Assembly: GCA_010645155.1 (NCBI GenBank) | Contig: CM021318.1 | Location: 4,613,823-4,677,822 of the forward strand | Origin: Tigriopus japonicus | Lineage: Eukaryota > Arthropoda > Copepoda > Harpacticoida > Harpacticidae | Direction of reading: 5' to 3' | Length of the DNA: 64,000 nt | Part shown: in pieces, positions 12,960 through 24,835 of the stretch | Numbering within the stretch: position 1 is the first letter of the stretch | How the letters are laid out: every line of letters begins with the position of its first letter | The notes under the pieces: generated by a model | Seen by the model: only the letters and a program-made list of their open reading frames with translations | Database searches by the model: none | What the model was told of the DNA's origin: nothing | Made by a program: the position numbers and the translations under genes

Positions 12960-13190
12960 AAGGAGTCAGTACATCACTGATAAAAGGTGTTCCATGAAGA
13001 AATAGTCCCGCTCCTTGCCAGTTTTTTGCCAATGGTATATATTGGTAGTTGTTTATATTGAAAGACGGTTCAATGCTAAGTTTTGACTCCACAGAGTTGA
13101 GTCTGGAGGGTGGGAGTCAGTCGGGATCGAACCCCAGCCATCAGCACGACAAACCGACGCAGTAAGCACTACGCTTTGCCTCACCCACAT
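12960..13190 (-). mobile_element. tRNA-derived SINE-like element
   Basis: On the minus strand, GGTTCGATCCC (13133-13123) matches the polymerase III B box and AAAGCGTAGTGC (13178-13167) resembles the A box, about 34 nt apart, as in a tRNA. The rest does not fold as a standard tRNA by eye, so this is a tRNA-derived element or tRNA pseudogene, not a functional tRNA. The body continues leftward on the minus strand into an A-rich end near 12960. Exact ends and a target-site duplication were not found. Confidence 0.6.
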
Positions 13191-13298
13191 GCGCCTGATT
13201 ACGCTTCAATTATTTTGTAAAAGAGGAAATAGCTTAGAATCTTTCCTTCATTTCATTTCAACTCATTGCTTAAAGCAGGGTATTTATACTATGATATA

Positions 13299-13845
13299 CT
13301 AGGTGGAGTGAAAAGTAACCTCCTTGGCCTCCCGGTCAGTCAGACCCATTTCATGAACCTTTTTGACGTTTTCATCCGTAAAATGATCAGATTCATTTCC
13401 AGCATGATGCCAAACATGTCAACATCAATGGCTGTCAAAACATCAATAGCAATAATCCATTGAAATTTGAAATGAATGCCTAAATATGAATGAACTACAA
13501 GGCACTCTTAGCATATTTTGCAGTAGCATTGCATTTTGTCGGTCAAGGAGTGTAAATGCCAATCGTTCTTGAACGTTGTTTCAGTGATTGTTTCAATTAG
13601 TAAGTTTTGAAGCTCAACCTAGTTTGTAATTATCAGCTGAGCTCTTTGTTGCGTTCTATGAAATTGTCAGTTCATTCCGCCATCTCGAACCGATTGCATT
13701 GGTATGTCTCTCATATTTCATATTTGTTCTGTTGTCTTATGTTCTTTTATATCAATAGAAACCGTGTTCAATGACCATCTTTACTTCACGCGTCTGAAAG
13801 CGATCGGAGGTTTTTTATAAGGAGGTTACTTTTCGCCCCTTCTAG
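13299..13845. mobile_element. mariner-type MITE, 547 bp
   Basis: Terminal inverted repeats of about 27 bp: the left end starts CTAGGTGGAGTGAAAAGTAA and the right end, reverse-complemented, starts CTAGAAGGGGCGAAAAGTAA. They agree at 23 of 27 positions. Both ends are flanked directly by TA (13297-13298 and 13846-13847), the target of Tc1/mariner elements. The interior of about 490 bp has no transposase ORF or recognisable catalytic motif, so it is non-autonomous, either a MITE or an internally deleted mariner. Confidence 0.82.
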
Positions 13846-13847
13846 TA

Positions 13848-16800
13848 GGTTGTCCCTGCTTCAAGATACTTAGATCGCCGATTGTCGAAGGGACAGAAAA
13901 ATCTGTCACCAATCGGACAGATTCCAATGACGGGTAACAAGCTCAAAACGGTTGAGCTCTTCTTCCTTCGATATTATGGTTCTGGGTTGTGGGGAGTTTT
14001 TACAGGAGACAATTCATTGTCTTGGGTTAAGGGGAATTACATACCTGGGACATTTTGGCTTTTGTGGGCAAGTAAAAACGTTGGACAATTATTTTATTGC
14101 TCCGTCGTTGGTTGGCCCATTAAAGCCGAAATTTCTCGTCGCGTTGCTAGTAAGGTGGTTGTGTCTCTAGTGGAGCTTTTGGACTCCTCCCAAAACTGAC
14201 TTGTCGAGAAAAAAAGCTTCCCAAACCCGTCGCTCTACTTGTAAATCAAGATTCAAGTTCCAGTTCACTTCAATCAATACATTCAAAATGAACACTGAAT
14301 ACTACATACAACTAGTGGAAAAAAGTAAAGAGCATGCATGCTTACCTAGCCCAAGTTTCCTCATAATCGAGCTTTTGGTGGAGATCAGTCAAGAGATCTG
14401 GTTGGCTTGGTTTGTCTACTTTTGTATTGTCCATGTCCAAGTCAGGCTTGCCCAGCCAGATACACATACACCAAGAAAGAGCCTAAATAATTTTTATGCG
14501 TTTTCAGATGAACTTTGAGTCGTTATTTTCTTGTGACAAACCCTCAATCCCTCCAAAGCAAGCAAGTAGGCAGCAACAACTCAAAGAGGCCAACCAAGTA
14601 CCACGGGGTACGGAGGGTTCACCTAAAAGAGATATATTTGAAACCAATCAAGGCAACAACATTCTCTTGGACGATCTAGAGTTCGCGACCAGGAGAATGA
14701 CCACTTTCCAAAAATTGAAATGCTCCCTTAGGATCACTTCTAAATCAGGGAAATCGGGAACAAGATTGCGATTGGAACTTTGAAAAGTTACATCGGCCAT
14801 CCTTTGCCATTGGAACATAATTCATGGAACAAAGTCAGACAGTTCTTTGACTGACAGTAGACCTCTAACTTAAGCCACTGGGACCCCTCCCGCCAATTCT
14901 AAACTTCCAATGGTGGACAAACCAAAAAGGAAGACGACGACGACGACAACAACAATAACGAAGAAGAAGAAGCTGAACAACAACAACTACGACATTGGTG
15001 GCTCGTCCAGCCCCAGAACAAAAAAGGGACACACATTTTCTTTTTTTGACCATTTGGATTGAGTCGCCGAAAATTGTTGCTCAAGCCGGAATCCGAGTGA
15101 AACTAGCCGAGCCGACCTGTTTTCTGCGCAGAAACTACAACACACTTTCGATGAGTGGCCCTTCAAGTGACCAGAATTCGGAACCCCCGAGAAGTCGGAT
15201 TATTGAAGGCTTTTCGCGTTATTGATGTCTTTGGAAAATAGATTGGAAACATCTTGGCCATTCCAACATTCTCAGGGGCAATCCGATAATTCGTCGGGAA
15301 ATTGAAAGCTGGTCGTTCGTTTTTTGAGTGCGTGTCAACCAAGTCCAAGTCCGCTTCGTGAGCCACCGTTATTCATTAGCCTTCTTGGAGATGACCAAAC
15401 GAGTGACCAACGGCGGCAGATCAGTCGGGAAAGAAATCCATTGAATCGAGGACTCGCCACGATTAGTCCGAACTAGGGAAATCCATTGACCTATTGAATA
15501 ATTTTTTAGGACACCACTTTGCGGATCAGGATTGTCAATTCTTTGGATTCTCAACGTGTGCTGGGTTTCGCAGTCTCGAGACCCTGGAAATTCCAATGAG
15601 CCTCAATCGCACCCTAGGTTGATTCGAAGTTTTGAATATTCATAAGAGCGTCAGCTCAAACAACCCACCAAGGCGTACCACCCCACAACCATCCCCGAAT
15701 CCATGAGAGACTCGGGCGAGTCTGGGAAGAAGAAGAAAAAGAAATGAAAAATGACTCAACATTTATTGGGATTTTTATCAAAGCCAGTGAAGGAGATGCA
15801 TGCACAGTGCTCAAGGGCCACCGTATCATTTTAGTTCCACACCAGCTCGGTGGATTCTCCGATTGTCCACCCACAGAGGCAAAAGGACTCCCCGATGGGA
15901 CTCCCGGGGCAATGGGACAAATTCTCACAATTTTATATCCACAAGCCTCTCGGAAATCACATCAGGGGGATATCAGTGAACTGGCTGGTTCACTCCTCAC
16001 CGGGGAAGGCTCTCATTTCATAATACTTGGCATAAAAATTCAATTCCACTGTGCTCTACAGCGTTGATCAGAGAGGATACATCGACTGAAGAAGGAAATG
16101 TATCTTTTAATGAAATCTTCGACGCTTGTTTAGTACACTTAGATATATCGTCGAGTGCGCAAAAGTCAAAGTGGGATGGTAGTAAAAAACGGGTTGCACA
16201 GTAAAGTACCATGTAGAGAGAGAGCTTCAGAAGGCATGGAAAAATGAATGGGTTCTTGCAGGAATGAGTCGTGGGGAATCGAAACATTCATCCAGCCATC
16301 CAGGTGGGTTATAGGCGTGCAAAATTTACTACCGAACAATATAAAAAAGTGTGTCCGTTTGTCATAGATTCCGTCACGCTTTGAAAACAATTTTTCCATA
16401 GTTTCCCATAAAATGTTTTGAATTCTTGGAGATTGTAAATATTTGGAGGTGTCTCGTCGAGGGGAGTCAGTTCAGCTCCACGGCCTCAAGCTTCTTACCA
16501 CCTCGAATGCCTTCTTCCCTCTGGATAACTCTATCCATGGGGGAGAACATCATGAAGGAGAACATCATTCAGATTTTGGAATGATCCCTCCCACTTATGT
16601 AGATGTCGGGAAATATGCAGGCCTATCCAATTTGGAGAGGCTCAGATGTACATGAGCGTGTATCAAGCCATGTTTCTAGAGTCATCTCAATTCCAGTGTG
16701 TTGTGAGAAGTGCCTGATTCCAGGGTTGTGTGAGCCATTGGCCGAGTCTTGGACACGGAGGACTTTTTGCTTCAATCAAAATACCAAGGATCTGATGTTG

Positions 16801-18565
16801 ACATTCTTTTGTCCAGATAAAGCATGAGAATCCACTGGTACCTATACACCCGGCGCTAACTTACGTAGACTTGTCAACCCATCCAAGAACGCCCAACCAA
16901 TCAACCAACCAACGAGTAAACTAACAACCTGATCAGTTGAACTCTTTTCATAGGCCAAGAAAGCTTTTTTTGATGGAACGCTAGAAATTATGTCCACTAA
17001 CGGCTACATAGGCGATTGTAAATATTTGTTGCATGTAAATAGAAGACGCAACTGATTTAAACCGGGGCATAATGTTAGAATTTGCACCGTTTCATTCCCG
17101 GACCCCTCAAAAGTCCATGGTCCAAGCGACTTCAAAATCAAAATTCTTCTCCTCGTTCATTTGCTTTGATGATTGGTTGACAGCCAAGTCTGATGCTCAG
17201 TCAAAATACCTTAGGACAATTTCAGAGATGGATTAGTTCCAAGCATCAAAGCTGACGAGTCAATCAATGGCCTCAGGGTCGTTCAAAGCGTTCAAAAATT
17301 GGGGGCTCAACCCACCCACAGCTCACACGACTTGTCTTGCCCCATCGACGAACGAATCGAACTCCCGCACCTAGCACGTAATAAGCTATAAGCCATGCCG
17401 GCAGCGAAGAAATTGAAAACTGTCGACGCCGGCCTACCATACGGACGTACATGCAATGCCACCAACCGAGATGGTTGAAATCAATCAAAATTGTCTATAA
17501 TTAACTTAAGCATGGGCGCAGCCCCTCCATCCACTGCACTTTCAGTTCGGAATCGGCTCGATCTCTGCGGGTCTTTGACAGTGTATACGAAGCGAATACT
17601 TTCACACACGTGCACGCATGTCAGTGAATCCAAAACAGATTGAGCACTAAAGCCTGATTGAAAGCGATTTTCTGATTGGTCCGATCCGTGAGATCATCTC
17701 GATGCCTGGTAAGATCCCCAATGAGGAGCAAGTCAGGTCGAGTGCTTTTCATCCACAATGATATCTGGACGTCCCACTGAGCATAACGGCTCCATAAAAA
17801 TACCTGTCGAGAGTGACACTCGCACAACTAGAACCAGAGAACCTGTCCCGCCAGACTAAAGACTAAGCCGTGAGTATCAAGCCCCAGAACAATTGTCACT
17901 TTGCTCGATCCGACATTCCAAACCAGAGACTTGAAAGAGTGAACATGGGCCAAAGAAGGTCTTTTAGGGCCATCAACTCGAGTCATTAAAGGACAGATTG
18001 GCACCTCTCACCAAACAACAAGACGGGACATTTTTGGTTCAATGAAACAGAAATTCAGGTGACGATAGAGGGGGCGATTTTTGTCAGTGTTCATGGCTGG
18101 TGCTTGGAGGATGATTCGGTGCTTCTTGCTCCTTTCAAATCGAATAAACGGATACAATAGCACTATGGTATTCAAAGGCTGAAGATGTGTTAGATAATTT
18201 TAGAAATGGCCACGAGACATACCTCAGATTCAAACAGTTTATCAGCTACGAAAATGATCATGGTAATCACCCCCAAAAACAACATTCAACATTAAACCTC
18301 TTCGTGTTCATGTGGATCAAAGATTCGAATGACAACCTTCGTTAATGAAATCTTATAACTGGACCCCTTCAGTGGTTCGCAAGCCTTGAATAGATGATCC
18401 CTCTTAGTGTATTTTCCATGAGTCCTTGCAATAACGATTATTTATTGTTACTAAATACCAAAATATTGAACATAGGATTACATTCCCTCTATGTCTCATT
18501 CATCTACCATGCTTTGCAAGTCAAATAACAAAGTCCTGCCTTAATACTAACCTAGCTGGACCGAA
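13848..18565. other. Intergenic, no gene recognised
   Basis: Contains a GAC/AAC/AAG trinucleotide tract at 14932-14974 and a 15-bp tandem pair (GGAGAACATCAT plus three bases) near 16542-16571. A plus-strand ORF at 15744-16067 (107 codons) has fairly protein-like composition (KGHRIILVPHQLGGFSDCPP) but no known motif. A decayed polymerase III B-box-like sequence lies near 17352 on the minus strand. Confidence 0.55.
14932..14974. repeat. Compound GAC/AAC/AAG trinucleotide tract
   Basis: Three trinucleotide motifs in series, giving Leu- and Ser-rich shadow ORFs on the minus strand. Confidence 0.85.
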
Positions 18566-18757
18566 ATGTCTCTTGAGGGTGAAATTGGAGGGCCTGGCTT
18601 ATTCTTGTGGAAAATCTGTATAAACCCGCACGGTCCCTTTTCAGAGCTAGGAATTCAAAGTATGATATTCATTCTCATCGTTGTTATTATTGCCATTATC
18701 TTGATTATCTTTGTCACTGTCATGAACCGACCGACTCCAAACCAGACGCAAGGGTAG
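18566..18757 (+). CDS. Unassigned ORF with one predicted membrane segment
   Basis: 63 codons. Residues about 33-53 form a strongly hydrophobic run (MIFILIVVIIAIILIIFVTV) flanked by NRP. No family was recognised. It is followed by two further protein-like plus-strand ORFs at 18886 and 19461, so it could be an exon of a small unrecognised gene, but hydrophobic ORFs also arise by chance in T-rich DNA. No splice junction linking it to its neighbours could be fixed by homology. Confidence 0.2.
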   Translation: MSLEGEIGGPGLFLWKICINPHGPFSELGIQSMIFILIVVIIAIILIIFVTVMNRPTPNQTQG

Positions 18758-18885
18758 CAGCACTAAGCACAAAAGAATGTGAATAACTTAATTCGTTGAA
18801 TGAGCCAACCAAGATCATCCGATTACACGTGTCCCATGCCCACCAGGCGGATCATTCAGAACTGGCTGAATGAAGAGATTGGAAT

Positions 18886-19203
18886 TTGAAATGGGCGTGC
18901 AGTACCCACCTACAGTCTTTGCATATTGTCAAATACCTAGGTATCACTGAGATCGGAGAATGGAATGGATTTTCCGTGTTCAATCAGCTGGACAAACATA
19001 AATGCATAAATGAACCATGTTCCGTACATAGAAACTTGTGTGTAAATATGAAAGTGTCCGATTGGCATTTCACGCCAAACATTGAGGGAACATTCACTTA
19101 CAAGGTCAAATTTCAAGCAGGTGGACCGAGTCCCATGCATTGCAGTACTTTCGTAACAATGGACATTTGTGAAGGCAAGAACGGTCCCGGAAGTCATATT
19201 TAG
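18886..19203 (+). CDS. Unassigned cysteine-rich ORF, 105 aa
   Basis: This reading frame has credible protein composition: cysteines at regular spacing (KCINEPCSVHRNLC, PMHCSTF, MDICEG), amphipathic strands such as GTFTYKVKF, and a final GKNGPGSHI before TAG. The pattern faintly recalls small secreted lipid-binding (ML-type) or other disulphide-rich arthropod proteins, but no signature is complete and I do not assign it. There is no signal peptide at the ATG, so if real it is probably an internal or terminal exon. A minus-strand ORF overlaps at 18937-19197. Confidence 0.3.
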   Translation: MKWACSTHLQSLHIVKYLGITEIGEWNGFSVFNQLDKHKCINEPCSVHRNLCVNMKVSDWHFTPNIEGTFTYKVKFQAGGPSPMHCSTFVTMDICEGKNGPGSHI

Positions 19204-19460
19204 ATTGGACCGAATTGGACTTCAGATACTGCTTTTTATTTCTTTGTGATCGTTCTTTTAGCAACAACTGTTACTCAGTTAAGGTTTGGCGAAATTAGCC
19301 GTTCTGCTTATTTTAAGTAAATCAAAGCGTTAGAATTTAAAGCGGAAAATATAAATCTTAAATGCTTCCCAACGGTTTATGGTTCTTATAGTGCAGATAT
19401 TGCTACAAAATTGACTTTTGACATGATTCAAACGGATAAGTATACTAACTATGCACTTGA

Positions 19461-19688
19461 GTGTTCAACTCGAATACCTCTTCCCTTCTCACGAATATGC
19501 GCAGGTTGCGCGATTATGGTGTCAAAGAGGATTCCGTGGTTTTCCTCGAAAAAGAACGTTATTTCTGCAAAAAAAGATGGGTCACTCGTCTCCATCAGCG
19601 AGCCAAGAAGGTGGTCAATTCAAGAAATAATCCCCTCATCCAGCACGATGGACAGAGTGATTCTCAATGTGAGACGCCTGAGAACTGA
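19461..19688 (+). CDS. Unassigned basic ORF, 75 aa
   Basis: From about residue 13 it reads MRRLRDYGVKEDSVVFLEKE then RYFCKKRWVTRLHQRAKKVV, ending in TGA. Codon choice and charge pattern look protein-like. An overlapping frame (19411-19818, 135 codons) is also open, so the coding frame is uncertain. No family recognised. Confidence 0.25.
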   Translation: MFNSNTSSLLTNMRRLRDYGVKEDSVVFLEKERYFCKKRWVTRLHQRAKKVVNSRNNPLIQHDGQSDSQCETPEN

Positions 19689-19818
19689 TTTGACCACGGA
19701 GCCATTTCAGATCCTTAGATCCGATCTTCTTATTTGTACAAATTTGGCCAATCGTCATGCTGCACACATACTGGAAATTCGTTCAGAACTCTTCAGTACT
19801 GTCAAGTATGAGGATTGA

Positions 19819-22420
19819 ATCAGAGCAATCCCTACCAACATGAAGAGAAGAGAGAGGGATCATTTCCATCGTTGCCTCGTTGGGGGCAAAACTTCCTAAA
19901 TTGCCCAAGTGGGGGGTCATTTTATATTGTGGCATGATCTCACGTTACGTCGTCCATCCACGGACTCACGGACGGACTAACCGAATGGCAGGCTACCGTG
20001 CCTCTAATGTGTGTCCAGTGTTGTTGGTATTGGTCCAATTCATGCTGAACGAGAACTCAAGGCTGGGTTGAGTTATGGGGTTCGAGATTTTGAGGGGGAT
20101 GAATGTGATGGTCAGACCATTCGATGAAAGGCCGGCAACGGCAGCAACAAACTCGTATTGCACTTTGAAGTAGCACGATCGATAGTTGTTGGCTATGAGA
20201 CCAAATGAGACCCAAAGATTGGTGGTCGATCTATCCATCTCAATTGCTTGAAGTCCCACTGCTAAGCCACTTCAGATCACGCGGATTCCCTGGTGTGCTA
20301 CATAGGGTGATTTACTTAGATGTAGGGCAATTGAAAAGTGTAACACGTCACAAATTCAAAGCGATAACCGGACATTGGAAGGGCTCTTGAGCATTCGCAA
20401 AAGATCAGACAAGGCTCAAAACTTGTTGCTTGGCATTGAATAACGAAGAAAGGTCATTGAAACTTATTGGTAGGCAAAACATACACTGTAAGCTAACAAA
20501 AACTCATGAAAAAAACTTGTTCAACAAGGTATGTTGGTGGCAAAAGTCCATGTTCATGAAAAGTGGGAGCATTGTTCAAAACATGTGTTTTCTAATGTTC
20601 TAACTTTCTCGATTGATTGCTCATCCCGAGCAGATGAAGCCATGACTATACCAACGGACCAACGGGGGAAATGTTGCTTCATTATTACCACATCCATAAC
20701 ACTCTATTCTCTCCACAATTTCCCCATGAAATCGCCTTTCTCTGACAACTCTTTCTCTCAAACCACAGACGTGTAAGTGCCTAAATACACCAGATTTGGA
20801 AAAAGCGATCAGGAATTTAAAACAAAACACGACTTAAAGTTGGCAATCGAAATACCTTAGAAAGTATGCTGCTTTCATCTATCTACCTTTGAAATTTTAC
20901 TCATCTGGTGGTGATCTCATGTCAGTGATCAAAAACAAGTAAATCAATGTAATGACCCTTGTTCCTGCCTTCATTAGGGAAACCCACAACGGATCTGTAA
21001 TTTCACCACAGCCTCCGATTAGCCCCCAACTTTGAATTACAACACTGTCCGAGTGAGTGACCACTACATCCTTGTTTAGAGGGGCTAAAACTGGACCAAC
21101 GACCACTTGAGTCCATTACAACACCATGGTTTGGCCCACAAACCGCAATAACTCAATCTAGCAAAGATTGAATATAGAATGGGAAGTACGTACATTTCAA
21201 CCTTGCAACATTTTCGTTTGTCTTTGCCATTTTCCAAGCGATGAACAGATAACAGGACATTGTTTTTATAATTCTCATTTGTCATTATTGCATCACTTGT
21301 GAGCCAACTTGATTTTGAACAGGTGTGTTGTAAACACTTGTCTAGCTTGTAAATCGAGAGTCTCGAACAAATTCATCATTACAATTGGAGGAAAGAAACT
21401 TGTGTCGGACTTTTCAGCTTGACAGTTTAATTTCTTTCAGTTGTCCATACTTTTACTCGTACTTTCAAGGCAAGGTATGATAGACGAGATTTTCAAAAAA
21501 GGTGCTGTTTTAAAGCATGCCATAAATGAGATCCATGGCTGATATCAACACCTTTGATCCGTTTCTACATTGCCATGCCCCGACAGTATGACACATGAGT
21601 CTTTGCCTGTTGAAAATAATCACAAATCCGTTTTTGCCTTAATAATTGCAAGCAAAGAAGGTTTACTAAATATGAAATATTTACCAGTCGTTTATGAACT
21701 ACTTTTACACTTAACACATTCTGTCAGTCTAGGAAAACATCAAAATGATTTGATTTGTCAAAAGTAGGTTTGAAATAAGAGATAAATACAGCTCTTGAAC
21801 AAAACTTTTCCGAAAACAATCTGGAATCGAGGACATCCTGAATATTGCGCGAAATTAGCTGAGGGGATCAAGTTCTTTTGACACTATAAATCACTTGTAC
21901 GTATGTAAAAGTGTAAAAGCCAAAAGTGCATGAATGAAAGATGGACAGCAAAACCTATTTTTAGATTTTGTTCTTTAATGTGGGAAAGTATAACATATAT
22001 AACATTTTGTCATTTCCGAAGTGGCAAAGATTTATGTATCATAATGTACTTACGCACATTTAGTATTTAGCTTTTGTGTGGAAAATTACCTAGGACATGC
22101 ATGAAACAACGGTATGTTACGTGGAGTTGTTCTATCTGAAGTAGCTCACACGTTTATCTCCTCTCGATATTTATGGGCTCCCATTAATGGTCGGAGAATC
22201 GAGGAGATAAATGTTCAAATTTCACCCCTATAATCAAGTTACTTGTCCAGGAGCCGGAACACGAGCTCGCTTTTTTCCGATGCCCCACTGAGGGGTTGGG
22301 GAGGTATCAACGCATCATCGCATCAGGATGATCACGTTTAATCGACCTATAATCTAGCTCAGCCGGACCCACAAATTACAATGATGAAGTAGACTCATCT
22401 TCAACAAAGTGACGGCCCAA
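19819..22420. other. Intergenic, no gene recognised
   Basis: Only short, overlapping ORFs without motifs. No transposon ends were recognised. Confidence 0.55.
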
Positions 22421-22572
22421 CCAACCACTCAGGCTCATCCCCTTTAGATAGTTTGTATGAATTGGAGGAAAAGTCGTGCAAAAGCAAAGGGAGTCATCAT
22501 CACACCTGCTCCAAGTGAGGTGAATAAATAGCATTTGGCAAAATACACACACACGCACGCACTCACAAGCAC
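22421..22572. repeat. Left copy of gap-flanking direct repeat (152 bp)
   Basis: Matches 22689-22836 apart from one substitution and a 4-bp difference in the CA-rich part. Ends at the N run. Confidence 0.9.
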
Positions 22573-22688
22573 NNNNNNNNNNNNNNNNNNNNNNNNNNNN
22601 NNNNNNNNNNNNNNNNNNNNNNNNNNNNNNNNNNNNNNNNNNNNNNNNNNNNNNNNNNNNNNNNNNNNNNNNNNNNNNNNNNNNNNNN
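22573..22688. other. Assembly gap, 116 N
   Basis: Run of N between the two copies of a direct repeat. Confidence 0.99.
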
Positions 22689-22836
22689 CCAACCACTCAG
22701 GCTCATCCCCCTTAGATAGTTTGTATGAATTGGAGGAAAAGTCGTGCAAAAGCAAAGGGAGTCATCATCACACCTGCTCCAAGTGAGGTGAATAAATAGC
22801 ATTTGGCAAAATACACACACACGCACACACAAGCAC
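22689..22836. repeat. Right copy of gap-flanking direct repeat (148 bp)
   Basis: Begins at the first base after the gap and repeats 22421-22572, including the CA/CG dinucleotide tract. Confidence 0.9.
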
Positions 22837-24827
22837 AGCCGTGTGTATTGGGTATTTCGAACCATACACCATAGGGTTGAGAGACAAGTTGTGAATGACG
22901 TTGGAAGGGATGAATGCCGCGGCCGGATCCTCGGAGTGGTTGGCACGAGTCCACCCTTTAAGAATGTAAAAGACCTCCCAGTTGATTGATCAGGTCAGCT
23001 CTCTTAAAGAAGAAGTGATATTGGTGCAGAGCTGCACACTGATGCTTAGGCTGCTCAATGTGCTCGATAGCTTGTCCGACAGACACTTGAAGATGAGGAG
23101 GAAAGAGGTTCCAATACGTGTGGACCGACGGTGGATGATAATGTATGGCGGGTGAATTGGCGTCGCGTGGCCGACGTCGTTGGATATTGCTTAGAAGCCC
23201 AAGTGCAAAGGAATTGGTTAAGGGTTCCTGAATGGCATGACTCTCCTCTCAGTCTCCTTGACACTCAATCTTGTTCAGATATCTCATCAATAGATCCATC
23301 GAGGCCATCTTCAAGTCGGGGAAGCTTGTTCTCAATTCAATTACAAAATGATGTATCTACCTCCAGAACAAGAAATGAAAGGGTTAGAGCTACCACTAGA
23401 CTACTCCCAAGGCAATCGTGGGCTCTGGGTGCTCGTCTACGTCTCGAATGCACTACTGACCTCCATGATTTATTCGAGAATATTTAAACGTTCGGTCTCT
23501 GGACAAATTTCCAATTTGGATAGTAACTCCACTCGTATTATTGCTCGACAACTAGGAACGATAGGTCAAAATGCTTGAGTAGATCTGATTATAATGCTGA
23601 TGATGAGCCCTCCGATCCCGTGATCTTGTTTCGAGGCACGATCTTACCTGAACCCTCCAACTTTTGGGCACGAAGAATCATTCCTAATTTTATTCCTCCT
23701 CCTCTTCCTTTTCGTATTCCCTTGCATTAAAGGGCAGGGTGTCCAACTTTTACTAGTATATCAAAAACCCATCATTGCTCCAACTGACCAAAAAGACAAG
23801 CTATTGCAGTTTAGAGAAACTTCAAAATTTCGTCGTTTTCTAGAGCACGTTTCTCTATGCCATTCAATGTGTTGTTCTTTTTGTGTTCTTTTGGCAAGTT
23901 TGTTTATTGGCACCCTGACTCTTGAAATGGTCAACTTGGGTTCTCTTAATCCCGTTTGGACCCAGGTTTTGAGCTTCCAACTTGTTAGTAAGGGCTTCTT
24001 CTAAGAACGAAGTTACGTAGTACCTCATGTTTCCGATTAATGAGGGCAATTTTCTTGCCTTTGATTTAGTGAGCTCATTTAACCAGAATCTGTTGAATAA
24101 TAATCAGAGGCAGCCTTTTCTATCAGAGCTTGCTACGCACATTCTCTTAGATCTGTTTTTTGGATATGCTACGGAAAATTCCATTTACATTTATTTGGGT
24201 TTTGTTGCACTGCCCTCTGATGTTGAGGCATTCAATTGGACTGAAAGTAATGTTGGATCAACGTTTTTGTCGCTCACTCCAAGAGGAAAAATCGTGCAAA
24301 GGTTGTATATTGTGTGGAAGTATGTAGGCATGGTGAACATACTACATGTAGAAAATACTGTTGTGTTCACCACTCAAGGCGATGAAACTTTTTCAGATCT
24401 CTCGTCATCCGTGTGCCTGCATGTGTCGTAAATGTGAGATAATTGTCATTGACAAAAAATAGATTAATCATAGCGGGCTTTGATGATGCCCTAAAACATG
24501 GATAGCTCCCATTTTATGGCAATATGGCAATAAAACTTGCAATGATATCCATCTCAGCGAAGCTCATGCCAGTTACCAACCCTTCTTCGCCATCGTCCTT
24601 ATTTAAAGTCCAAATGCCTGTGGATGCAACAAGCAAGCCAAGATCTCATTGTCAGTGCATCAATCTGAAGATCGAGTGATAGATTGATCTATTCATAATG
24701 AGGCCAAAAGAGGTAAAGTGGTAAATTTGCAAAGCCCCATAAAGTTGATAACATTGAGAACTTCATGGCAAAAACTAGATTCTAACACCTATTCCTTTCG
24801 TTTGAGATCTTGGCAGATAAAACAAAC
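22837..24827. other. Intergenic with a weak ORF candidate
   Basis: A plus-strand ORF at 24027-24431 (134 codons, beginning MFPINEGNFLAFDLVSSFNQ) is the longest here and has plausible composition, but I recognise no family. ORFs 23131-23487 and 23348-23578 overlap in different frames. Nothing here is annotated with confidence. Confidence 0.4.
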
Positions 24828-24835
24828 GTGATAAG

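Noticed and set aside
17340..17410. tRNA or SINE-like sequence (GAGTTCGATTC on the minus strand)
   Set aside because: Only a weak B-box match, no convincing A box and no cloverleaf by eye.
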